From Ciceribacter sp. L1K22 (GTDB taxonomy: Bacteria; Pseudomonadota; Alphaproteobacteria; Rhizobiales; Rhizobiaceae), in the NCBI RefSeq assembly GCF_017599385.1, contig NZ_JAGFPK010000001.1, positions 3,623,017 through 3,687,016 on the forward strand: a DNA stretch of 64,000 nt, in the 5' to 3' direction. Position 1 is the stretch's first letter, and each line of letters starts with the position of its first letter. The position numbers and the translations under genes were made by a program. The notes under the pieces are model-generated. The model did no database searches, was not told the origin of the DNA, and saw only the letters and a program-made list of their open reading frames with translations. Positions 54,943 through 62,691 of the stretch are shown here, piece by piece.

Positions 54943-56214
54943 TCAGCTGGCCTTTGCCATGCCCGCTTCCCCGGCCAGAATGCGGTCGAGAGCAGCCGTG
55001 AAGCGGTCGACTTCCTCGATCGTGTTGTAGTGGACCATGGAGACGCGCAGCATGCCGCCCTGGTCGGTGAGGCCGAGATATTCGGCGAGCCGGCGAGAGT
55101 GAAAGTCGCCGAAGCGCATGGCGATCTTTTCCGCGTCCATGGCTTTGCAGAGGTCGGCCGCCTCGCGTCCATCGAAGCGGAAGGCGATGGTCGGTACGCG
55201 CCGGCTCTCCCTGTTCACGGATTGGCCAACGATCATGCAGTCGTTGCGCGAGCGCAAATAGGTCAGGAGGCGTTCGGTCAGCGCGTCTTCCTGGGCCGTG
55301 ATGGCGCGATACGCGGCCTCGATCTTCTGCCTGATAGAGCCGGTCTCTCCTGACTGTTCGCCGATAGAGACGAGGTAATCGACGATCCCGCAGGTCGAAT
55401 AGGCGAGCTCGTAGTTCGGGTTGCCGGGTTCGAGCTTGCCGGGGACTTTGTCGTAACCGTAGAAGTAGTGATAGAGCGGGTCGAGCGCGAGGAGCAGATC
55501 GTACTTGCCGTACATCAGCGCGTAATGCGGCCCGTAGGTCTTGTAGAGGCTGAAGACATAGTAATCCACGTCGAAGGCCTGAACGTCGACGGCGCGATGC
55601 GGGGCATAGGCGACGGCATCGACGCAGATCTTTGCCCCACGGGCATGGACGAAATCGGCGATCTCGCGGATCGGATTGATCGAGCCCAGAAGGTTCGAGC
55701 AATGGGTGACGCAGACCAGCCTGGTTTTTTCGGTCATCAGGGCGCCGAGATCAGCCAGGTCGAGCGTCAGGGTCTCCTTGTTGAGGGGCCAGATCTTCAG
55801 CACCACGCCGCGTTCCTGCAGGCGATCCCAGGGGCCGATATTGGATTCATGATCCGAGACCGTGATGACGATCTCGTCACCGGGTGACAGCTGGCTGTGC
55901 ATGGCGCGCGCCAGGTTCTGCAGGAGTGCCGTCGTCGAATTGCCGAAGACGATTTCTTCCGGGCGGTTGGCATTGACGAGATGCATGGCGGCCGTGCGGG
56001 CCTCGTAAAGGGCTGCCGCTGCCGCTTGCGAAACCTCGTAGGAGCCGCCGATCTGGACATTTTTTTCATAGAGGAACGTGTTCATGCGTTCGACAGCGCT
56101 TTTGAGGATCTGCGATCCCCCGGCATTGTCGAAGAAGGTCCATCCGCGGGAAAGCCCCGGGAACTGGCTTCGCACGTAATCGAGATCGAGCGCCTTCTGG
56201 TCTTGGGTCGCCAT
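54943..56214 (-). CDS. Class V aminotransferase (cysteine desulfurase-like PLP enzyme)
   Basis: This 423-residue protein is a fold-type I PLP enzyme of class V. It shows TFFDNAGGSQILKSAVERM, FGNSTTALLQNLARAM, VSDHESNIGPWDRL with a His stacking on PLP, AKICVDAVAYAPH with the PLP Asp, and the Schiff-base Lys225 in FSLYKTYGPH. Relatives include cysteine desulfurases and various transaminases or lyases. The catalytic Cys loop of true desulfurases is not apparent. The ATG at 56212-56214 follows GGAGGAC. It lies 28 bases after the ABC ATPase and 25 before the hydantoinase, so a role in catabolism of the imported compound is more likely than in iron-sulfur assembly. Confidence 0.85.
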   Translation of the reverse strand: MATQDQKALDLDYVRSQFPGLSRGWTFFDNAGGSQILKSAVERMNTFLYEKNVQIGGSYEVSQAAAAALYEARTAAMHLVNANRPEEIVFGNSTTALLQNLARAMHSQLSPGDEIVITVSDHESNIGPWDRLQERGVVLKIWPLNKETLTLDLADLGALMTEKTRLVCVTHCSNLLGSINPIREIADFVHARGAKICVDAVAYAPHRAVDVQAFDVDYYVFSLYKTYGPHYALMYGKYDLLLALDPLYHYFYGYDKVPGKLEPGNPNYELAYSTCGIVDYLVSIGEQSGETGSIRQKIEAAYRAITAQEDALTERLLTYLRSRNDCMIVGQSVNRESRRVPTIAFRFDGREAADLCKAMDAEKIAMRFGDFHSRRLAEYLGLTDQGGMLRVSMVHYNTIEEVDRFTAALDRILAGEAGMAKAS

Positions 56215-56242
56215 GGCGGGTGTCCTCCGGTCTTGTTCTTGT

Positions 56243-56992
56243 TCAGTGGTTGAGGACTGCGCGCAGGAAGCCGCGCGTCCGTTCGTGTTTGGGGCTGGCG
56301 AAGATGTCTTCCGGCGGTCCGCTTTCGACCAGACGGCCGCCATCCATGAAGATCACTCGGTCGGCAACCTGGCGGGCAAAGCCCATTTCATGCGTCACGA
56401 CGATCATCGTGACGCCCGATCCTGCAAGCTTGCGCATCACGTCGAGCACTTCGCCGACCATTTCCGGATCGAGTGCCGATGTCGGCTCGTCGAAAAGCAG
56501 CACCCGCGGCTCCATGGCAAGCGCCCGGGCAATGGCAACCCGTTGCTGCTGACCGCCGGAGAGCTGTCCGGGAAATTTCTCCGCCTGCTCTGAAATCCCG
56601 ACGCGGGCGAGAAGCTCGCGCGCCTTGCGCTCGGCTTCCTTTTCCGGGGTGCCGCGGACCCGCATGGGAGCGAGCATGACGTTCTTCAGAACCGTCATGT
56701 GGGGAAAGAGATTGAAAGACTGGAAGACCATGCCGACTTCGGCACGGACCTTGGCAAGGCTCGGGCCCGGCTCGACGGTGATGCCATCGACCGTGATGCG
56801 GCTTTCCGGCGCGAAGGCTTCCAGATGATTGATGCAGCGGATGAGCGTCGACTTGCCCGAACCCGAGGGGCCGATGACGCAGACGACTTCTCCCTCGGCG
56901 ATGTCGAGGTCTATCCCGTGCAGGACGGTGAAGGTGCCATAGGCCTTGGTGAGGCCGCGGATGGAGATGAGCGGCGCGTTGGTAGCAGTCAT
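56243..56992 (-). CDS. Polar amino acid ABC transporter ATP-binding protein
   Basis: This 249-residue ATPase is of the GlnQ/HisP class: Walker [30 protein letters not shown], signature [15 protein letters not shown] and [20 protein letters not shown]. It powers uptake of a polar amino acid or related compound. The start overlaps the permease stop by one base (TGATG). Confidence 0.94.
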   Translation of the reverse strand: MTATNAPLISIRGLTKAYGTFTVLHGIDLDIAEGEVVCVIGPSGSGKSTLIRCINHLEAFAPESRITVDGITVEPGPSLAKVRAEVGMVFQSFNLFPHMTVLKNVMLAPMRVRGTPEKEAERKARELLARVGISEQAEKFPGQLSGGQQQRVAIARALAMEPRVLLFDEPTSALDPEMVGEVLDVMRKLAGSGVTMIVVTHEMGFARQVADRVIFMDGGRLVESGPPEDIFASPKHERTRGFLRAVLNH

Positions 56993-57663
56993 CAGCGTTT
57001 CCCCCGGCTGAAGTGTTTTTCCAGGCGCGAGACGACCGCGACCATGGGCCAGAGTAGGGCGATGTAGATGAGAGCTGCGCCGATCAGCGGGGTCGGATTG
57101 GCGGCAAGAGCCTGGGCCTGGGTGGCCTGCTTCAAGAGATCCGGCATGGCGACGACGGAGGCAAGTGCCGTGTCCTTCATCACGTTGATGCAGTTGTTGG
57201 TGAGTGGTGGAATGACGATGCGAATTGCCTGGGGCAGGATGACGTCCACCATGGTGTGGCGGTTGGAAAGGCCGAGTGCTGCGGACGCCTCAAACTGCCC
57301 ATGCGGGATGGCTTCGATGCCCGCGCGGAAGATTTCTGCCGTGTAGGCCGCCGAGACCAGAGAGAGCGCCGTGACCGCCGACAGGAAGGGCGAGAGGCGA
57401 ATGCCGACAAAGGGAAGCGCATAGTAGACGACGATCAAAAGCACTAGCAGCGGGATCGAGCGAAAGATGTCGATATAGATCCGGATGAGGAGCTTGATGA
57501 AGGCGGGCGCATAGAGGCGGGTGACCGCGAGAAAGAGACCGCCCGCCAGCCCGACGAGAATGCTGGTGACGCCGATCTGCAGGGTGACCACGAGACCCCA
57601 GAGAAGAGCCGGAAGGCTGTTCATGAGGACATCGAGGTTGAAGAAGGTATTGATGAGTGTCAT
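56992..57663 (-). CDS. Polar amino acid ABC transporter permease
   Basis: This 223-residue permease has five or six helices and the HisMQ-type motif [20 protein letters not shown] followed by [20 protein letters not shown] and [20 protein letters not shown]. Only one permease gene is present, so the channel is presumably a homodimer. It lies 62 bases after the binding-protein gene. Confidence 0.94.
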   Translation of the reverse strand: MTLINTFFNLDVLMNSLPALLWGLVVTLQIGVTSILVGLAGGLFLAVTRLYAPAFIKLLIRIYIDIFRSIPLLVLLIVVYYALPFVGIRLSPFLSAVTALSLVSAAYTAEIFRAGIEAIPHGQFEASAALGLSNRHTMVDVILPQAIRIVIPPLTNNCINVMKDTALASVVAMPDLLKQATQAQALAANPTPLIGAALIYIALLWPMVAVVSRLEKHFSRGKR

Positions 57664-57725
57664 GCCGGACCGGCTCCCATGGCAGGCCGGCGGAACTCTT
57701 GCGCTCCGCCGGTTGCGTTTCGAGC

Positions 57726-58520
57726 TTACATGGCCTTGGGCATGTCGAGGACGGTGACGGTCGAGGTGGTGTCCTCAGCCTTGGCGCCGAACCAGGTCTC
57801 GTGCAGCTTTGCGATGAAGCCCTCCTGCTTCAGCGCGGTGATGACAGTGTTCACCTCGGCTGCGAGCGGATCATCCTTGTTGAACATGATCGAGTATTTT
57901 TCGCCGGTCGGGATACGCTCGACCACCTTCAGTTCCGGCTTGTCCTTGACGTAGTAGAGAAGGGCCGGGATGTCGGAGATGTAGCCATCGATGCGGCCGG
58001 CGACCAGATCGAGCATGGCCGGCTGGAGGCCTTCGAAGCGGCGGATCTCGCCAAGCTTGTACTCGCCCTTGTTGGCTTCGGCCCACATGTCGCCGGTCGA
58101 GCCGGTGTCGACGCCGACAACCTTGTCGCCCATGTCCTTCAGGCCCGTGATGCCGGAGGCGGCAGTGACCGTGAGCGACTGGTCGCTGTCATAATACGGC
58201 TGCGCGAAGGAGACCGATTCGAGACGTTTCTCGGTGATGGTGATCGATGAAATCGCCATGTTTATGCGGCCCGACTGAACGGCCGGGAAGAGGCCGTTGA
58301 AGGGCGTGTTGACGAATTCGACCGTCTTGCCAAGGCGCTTGGCGATTTCGTTGACGAGATCGACCTCGAAGCCAGAGACCTTGCCGCTGGCGTCTTCGAA
58401 TTCCCATGGGACATTGCCGATATTGGCACCGACCGTCAGGTCGGCGGCATGGGCGCTGGTCGAGAATGCGGCGAGAAGCCCGGCAAAGAGCGTCGCCTTG
58501 AATGTCGTGGAGCGTGTCAT
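57726..58520 (-). CDS. Polar amino acid ABC transporter substrate-binding protein
   Basis: This 264-residue periplasmic protein has a signal peptide (FKATLFAGLLAAFSTSAHA, cleavage after AHAA near residue 22) and a family 3 solute-binding fold: LTVGANIGNVPWEFEDASGK, VSGFEVDLVNEIAKRLG, INMAISSITITEKRLESVSF and QPYYDSDQS. The ATG at 58518-58520 follows AAGGGGAAC. It is the first gene of the operon. The FEDASGKVSGFEVDL region is typical of amino acid binders; the ligand is unknown, but a hydantoin, ureido acid or related amino acid fits the neighbours. Confidence 0.93.
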   Translation of the reverse strand: MTRSTTFKATLFAGLLAAFSTSAHAADLTVGANIGNVPWEFEDASGKVSGFEVDLVNEIAKRLGKTVEFVNTPFNGLFPAVQSGRINMAISSITITEKRLESVSFAQPYYDSDQSLTVTAASGITGLKDMGDKVVGVDTGSTGDMWAEANKGEYKLGEIRRFEGLQPAMLDLVAGRIDGYISDIPALLYYVKDKPELKVVERIPTGEKYSIMFNKDDPLAAEVNTVITALKQEGFIAKLHETWFGAKAEDTTSTVTVLDMPKAM

Positions 58521-58567
58521 GAGAGTTCCCCTTGTTTTTTGAACGTGACTCAATCTACATTGGTCTA

Positions 58568-58582
58568 ACTGGTCAGACCAGT
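58568..58582. promoter_or_regulatory. FadR-type operator TGGTCAGACCA
   Basis: ACTGGTC-A-GACCAGT is a perfect seven-base inverted repeat. Its core TGGTCAGACCA fits the TGGTNNNACCA form known for FadR-subfamily GntR proteins. A further TTGGTC lies just to its left. It lies in the divergent promoter region between the binding-protein gene and the fadR-type gene. Confidence 0.75.
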
Positions 58583-58676
58583 CAGGCCAAACAAGCATGC
58601 TGCTTTCCGCTTGGCAAGGGGCTGCCGGAAAAAATACACTTGCCGCTTCGAGACAGGCCGCCGGGGAAGGGACCGC

Positions 58677-59375
58677 ATGTTCAACAAGACGCTCGTGCCG
58701 CAATCGGTGGCACGCGAGATCCAGGGCATGATCCAGTCCGGGCAGTTGAAACCGGGCGAGAAGATCCCGTCACAGCGGGAGTTTTCCCAGAAGTTCGGGA
58801 TCAGTCGTGCATCCCTGCGTGAGGCGCTTCTGACGCTGGAGACCCTGGGGCTTCTGAAGACGGAGGCGGGCAGGGGCACCTTTGTCGCAGCCCCCTCGGT
58901 CTCGGATACAGGCGTGAGTGGGCACATGGCGCCGTGGCGCTATTCGGACAGCTATTCCGTCTTCGACGTCTTCCAGACGCGCATCCTGTTGGAGGGAGAA
59001 ATTGCCAGGCTGTCCGCCGGGCGCCTCACGCAATTGCAGCTCGACAAGATGGAGCGGGCGACGCAGGCGATGGAGGTCTGCTGGGCGAACCAGGATCTGC
59101 TGGCCAATGTCGAGGCGGATCTGGAATTCCATGGCGTTATCGTCTCGGCCTGCTCGAACGCCATGTTGAAGGCACTGTATCAGACCGTGCGCGACCAGGT
59201 GACCGAGACGCAACGTCAGCCAATCCCGATCACCGATCCCGAGCGCATGCGCGAATCGATCGGCGAGCACCGCAAGATCATCGCGGCCCTCAGCGCCAAT
59301 GATGGCTCACGGGCAAAGCACGAAATGGAAACCCATATCCGCAACACCGCGCGCTGCGCCGGGCTGGAGCCGTAA
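58677..59375 (+). CDS. FadR-subfamily GntR regulator of the hydantoinase module
   Basis: This 232-residue protein has a GntR winged helix (QSGQLKPGEKIPSQREFSQK, FGISRASLREALLTLETLG, then LLKTEAGRGTFV) and an FCD domain (EADLEFHGVIVSACSNAMLK, IGEHRKIIAALSANDG). The ATG at 58677 follows GGGGAAGGG. It is divergent from the amino-acid transporter and hydantoinase operon, with a typical FadR operator between them, so it should control that operon and itself. Confidence 0.92.
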   Translation: MFNKTLVPQSVAREIQGMIQSGQLKPGEKIPSQREFSQKFGISRASLREALLTLETLGLLKTEAGRGTFVAAPSVSDTGVSGHMAPWRYSDSYSVFDVFQTRILLEGEIARLSAGRLTQLQLDKMERATQAMEVCWANQDLLANVEADLEFHGVIVSACSNAMLKALYQTVRDQVTETQRQPIPITDPERMRESIGEHRKIIAALSANDGSRAKHEMETHIRNTARCAGLEP

Positions 59376-59397
59376 GACGGGTCTGTTGGGCGAGCAG

Positions 59398-59566
59398 TTA
59401 GACCGATCTTATGGCTCCGCCATCCACCCTGATCTTGCTCGTCGTAACATATCAGGCTTTCTCGGTGGTCGAGAATACGGCGACCGCGGCAAATTCATCC
59501 GGCCGGCCATAACGTCCGACCGGCATGGCGGCTGCGGAGTCCGCCGCTACATCCTCGACACTCCTT
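59398..59566 (-). pseudogene. C-terminal remnant of a short-chain dehydrogenase
   Basis: On the minus strand the residues SVEDVAADSAAAMPVGRYGR, PDEFAAVAVFSTTEKA, a TGA stop, then YVTTSKIRVDGGAIRSV form the well-known end of SDR proteins (G-R-x-x-x-P-E-E-x-A, then Y-V-T-G-x-x-x-x-V-D-G-G). The internal stop and the lack of an N-terminus show decay. It is the only recognisable content of the gap between the FadR-type gene and the next gene. Confidence 0.7.
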
Positions 59567-59697
59567 CAAGTCTTAGCGGTCCGGATATGGGCGCTGCCAA
59601 TCCTCCGCGCCAGTAGGGCGCTTTCCCCTCCATCGCAATGCCCAGTAGGCCGACCATTCGGCGAACACGTACGTCTCTCGACGCGGAATATCGAGGA

Positions 59698-60588
59698 CTA
59701 GCTGTTTACGGCGGCCCAGTAGGCGGCATCGACAATCAGCAGCTTGCGTGCGTGGGCGCGTGCATATTCGGCGTAGAAGTCGGCTGAAATCCAGATTCTC
59801 GAATAGCCTCTTGGCCCGGACCACCCGATTCCGCCGATGGATTCGGCGGCGGAGAGTTTGCGGCTGGTGTGGGCTCGCGACAGGCCGAAATTGCGCGCGA
59901 GGTAGGAGATCGAAGAGACGTCCGTCAGGTATCCACCATGCGACGGACGAACCTGCCAGTCGATGCCGGATATTAGCCGGTCCATCAAAAGGCCGCCGAT
60001 ATCAGACCATGTGAAGATGGTGTAGAGCGGACCTGGAGCCCTGATGTCCGGATTGGACACGAGGCCTCCGGCGACCTCAGGACCCATGCGGGACAGCAGA
60101 GCCAGCGGCTCTGCTTGAAAGTGGACGGCACGCCCCCCGTCGTCAAAGAGATCAAGGGCGTGAAGGTGAATCTCGTACCATTGGGAGAGCAGGGCGAGCG
60201 TCTGGGGTGTGGGTGCGGCACTATCGCCGTCCGCCGTCGTGCTTATCATTCCGTATTTCAGGGCTTCATCAAAGAACGCATAGGCGGTGTTACGGCTGGC
60301 GATGGCGTTACGAAGCGCGAGATTGCCGAAGCCGGTGCGGGTAATGCCGGCCTTGCCCGCCGCGAGACTGCGAAAGTACTCGCCCAGCGCCACGTGCGAC
60401 AAAAGCCACCGTTGTTGGGTCGCGAAGATCGCCGACTGTCTCGGTGCGTTCATATGCGTCGTGACGAAGCTGTTCGCAAGATAATCTATCACACCACGAA
60501 ATACGGGATCGCGGACCATTTCGTCGATGCTTGCCCTAATGGGTTCCCCTCGACTTCGCTCGATCTGCGGCGTCCGCGAAGATGCCAT
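59698..60588 (-). CDS. Putative winged-helix DNA-binding protein, unidentified
   Basis: I do not recognise this 296-residue protein. Near the C-terminus YLARNFGLSRAHTSRKLSAA looks like a helix-turn-helix, followed by a wing-like IGGIGWSGPRGYSRIWIS. The N-terminal part (PVFRGVIDYLANSFVTTHMN) looks helical. It may be a regulator with MarR-like features. The ATG at 60586-60588 follows GGTGGAA. It is divergent from the winged-helix/TPR gene, 229 bases away, which hints at a regulatory link. Confidence 0.55.
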   Translation of the reverse strand: MASSRTPQIERSRGEPIRASIDEMVRDPVFRGVIDYLANSFVTTHMNAPRQSAIFATQQRWLLSHVALGEYFRSLAAGKAGITRTGFGNLALRNAIASRNTAYAFFDEALKYGMISTTADGDSAAPTPQTLALLSQWYEIHLHALDLFDDGGRAVHFQAEPLALLSRMGPEVAGGLVSNPDIRAPGPLYTIFTWSDIGGLLMDRLISGIDWQVRPSHGGYLTDVSSISYLARNFGLSRAHTSRKLSAAESIGGIGWSGPRGYSRIWISADFYAEYARAHARKLLIVDAAYWAAVNS

Positions 60589-60817
60589 GACGTATTTCCA
60601 CCAGTTCCTAGATCTGCCTTGCGATCTGCCGAGCAAAAGGGTCTTGATCGGCCGATGCTAGAGGCACCTCCATCCGGCGCTAAGGCAATGGTACGGGGCT
60701 GAGATTTTCTGAAGTTTTCTGATGGCTGCCTGTTCAGCCGTTGGCCGTGCTGTCGGTTGACGGCATCCCTGCCGTCTCACTATTGTGGCCGCTCATGGCT
60801 GGAGGGGCTCGGGGTCG

Positions 60818-62473
60818 GTGTTGTTTTTTGCGGGTTTCGTTCTCGATCCGGACCGCATGGAACTGCGTCGCGACGATGGCGCGCTCGTCAGACTTCGACC
60901 CAAAGCGTTCGAACTGCTCAAGCTGCTTGCGTCGAACAGTCACCGCATCCTGACCAAGGACGAGATTCTTGCGGCCGTCTGGAAGGATATCCATGTCGGC
61001 GAGGACAGTCTCTTCCAGTGCATACGCGAAATCCGGATCGCGCTCGAAGACACGGACCGGCAGATCGTCAAGGTGGTCTCGGGGCGTGGCTATCTGTTTG
61101 CGGCGAACGTTTCGGCGGGGCGGCCTGACGAGACGGCCTTTCGCGCTCCAACACGAGCTGTTCGATTGCCGAAGGCGTGGGCTGCTGCCCTTCTCGCGGC
61201 CATCGCGGGCCTGCCCGTCGCATGGTTCGCGCTTCCGCTCCCGAGCCTGTTGCCTGATCTCTTTCCGGCGCCCAGACCGGCTCTGATGATCTTGCCGATA
61301 GCGGCCCCAGCGGACGACTCGACATCGGAAACACTCGCTTCGGGCATTGCGAGCGAGCTTCTGAGCGGGCTTTCCACCATCCGGTCCGTTGACCTGGTAT
61401 CCGCCGATACGGCTCGAGAAGTCGGCCCCGCCACGCATGAGGTGCGGCTGGACCTGCACCGCAATGGCGAAAACTGGCACCTCCAGGCGCAGGTTATCTC
61501 TGTCGAGGGCCGCCAGGTCGATACGGTTGTCGACACCATATCGGATGCAAGCGATGGCGACGGACGCCAGCTCAGGGCGCGGCTGGCCGCCGGTGTCGGC
61601 TATGCTTTGGCCAAGCGCTTCGACGCCTGGGACGAGGCCGAAGGCAGGCGACGCTCGGGGGCCACGGCAAGCGATCTTGCCATCGTGCAAGCAATCGCAT
61701 CGATCAACCAGACGACACGCGAGCGATTCACGACGGCGGTTGCGATCCTCACCAAGCAACTTTCGGCCGATCCCGACAATGTGGACCTCAAGATCGCCCT
61801 CGCGGCGCTGCAATTGCGAGGCCTGCAACTGAACTGGTACGACACCGAGGCCGGCGCTGAGGCTGAGCGCGACGCGCGGGCCTTGCTTGAGCAGGCGCTC
61901 CGAGAGCGGCCGCAGTCCATGGCGGTGCTGGGAGCCTATTGTCGCCTCCTGACGGTCACCAACGAGTTCGCCGACAGTCTGGTCGCCTGCGCGCAGGCGC
62001 TTGCGGTCAATCCATGGGATGGAGCCGCGCTTTACAATCTGGGACTGACGCAGACGCAGCTCGGCCGATTCGATGATGCCCTCTCGACGTTTTTGAAAGC
62101 CGAGCTGTTCGACACGCCTGACGAGGCCCGATGGACCTGGCTGCTGGGCGCGGGACTGGCCAATCTGCTCCTCGATCGCAACGAGGAGGCGCTCGACTAT
62201 CTCAATCGCTCGATCGCGATAACCCCCGGTTCCGGTCGCTCCTACCTGCTGGTGGCGGCCGCCCACTGGAGACTGGGTCGCGAACAGGAGGCTCGTGCTG
62301 CGCTGGCGAAGGGTATGGCGCTTCGTCCCGGCGCCACCGTGGAGAATGTTGCCCTGCCGACCAAGAACGCGAGTCCCGCATTTCTCGACGCCAGTAGCCG
62401 CGTCATGCGGACCCTTGCCGAGATCGGTCTGCCGGCAGGCCCGATCCCGGACGGTGGCGCGGCGGGACAATAA
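60818..62473 (+). CDS. CadC-like transmembrane regulator with winged helix and TPR domain
   Basis: This protein of about 550 residues starts with an OmpR/CadC-type winged helix (LRPKAFELLKLLASNSHRIL, TKDEILAAVWKDIHVGEDSL, IVKVVSGRGYLFAA). It then has one membrane helix (WAAALLAAIAGLPVAWFALP). The long C-terminal part contains TPR-like helices (AVNPWDGAALYNLGLTQTQL, LDRNEEALDYLNRSIAITPG, GREQEARAALAKGMALRPG). Such membrane-bound activators sense an outside signal and bind DNA directly. The start is taken as a GTG at 60818 with GGAGGGG upstream; a GTG 33 bases earlier is possible. Its target may be the repeat protein gene downstream or the divergent gene. Confidence 0.82.
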   Translation: MLFFAGFVLDPDRMELRRDDGALVRLRPKAFELLKLLASNSHRILTKDEILAAVWKDIHVGEDSLFQCIREIRIALEDTDRQIVKVVSGRGYLFAANVSAGRPDETAFRAPTRAVRLPKAWAAALLAAIAGLPVAWFALPLPSLLPDLFPAPRPALMILPIAAPADDSTSETLASGIASELLSGLSTIRSVDLVSADTAREVGPATHEVRLDLHRNGENWHLQAQVISVEGRQVDTVVDTISDASDGDGRQLRARLAAGVGYALAKRFDAWDEAEGRRRSGATASDLAIVQAIASINQTTRERFTTAVAILTKQLSADPDNVDLKIALAALQLRGLQLNWYDTEAGAEAERDARALLEQALRERPQSMAVLGAYCRLLTVTNEFADSLVACAQALAVNPWDGAALYNLGLTQTQLGRFDDALSTFLKAELFDTPDEARWTWLLGAGLANLLLDRNEEALDYLNRSIAITPGSGRSYLLVAAAHWRLGREQEARAALAKGMALRPGATVENVALPTKNASPAFLDASSRVMRTLAEIGLPAGPIPDGGAAGQ

Positions 62474-62691
62474 CCTGGTCGCAGCGTCCTCTCGCTTTCC
62501 CTTGTCCTGACCTGTTGCAGTCTTCGCTGTTCAGCCTATCAGAAATGGACGGCGACCCCGCTTTGCCGTCCCGCTAGCCTCCGCGCTAACGACAGGCCGT
62601 ATCCGGGCCGTATGAGGACGCGCCTTTCCCGACATGTCCCATCCGGCCCGCAAGCCTGTCCTTCACAATATGCGCAGGAGGCGTAAGGATC

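Noticed and set aside
60734..62470. A 578-codon open frame on the minus strand opposite the winged-helix/TPR gene
   Set aside because: Its composition is Arg/Gln-rich with no domain I can recognise, while the opposite strand encodes clear domains in order.
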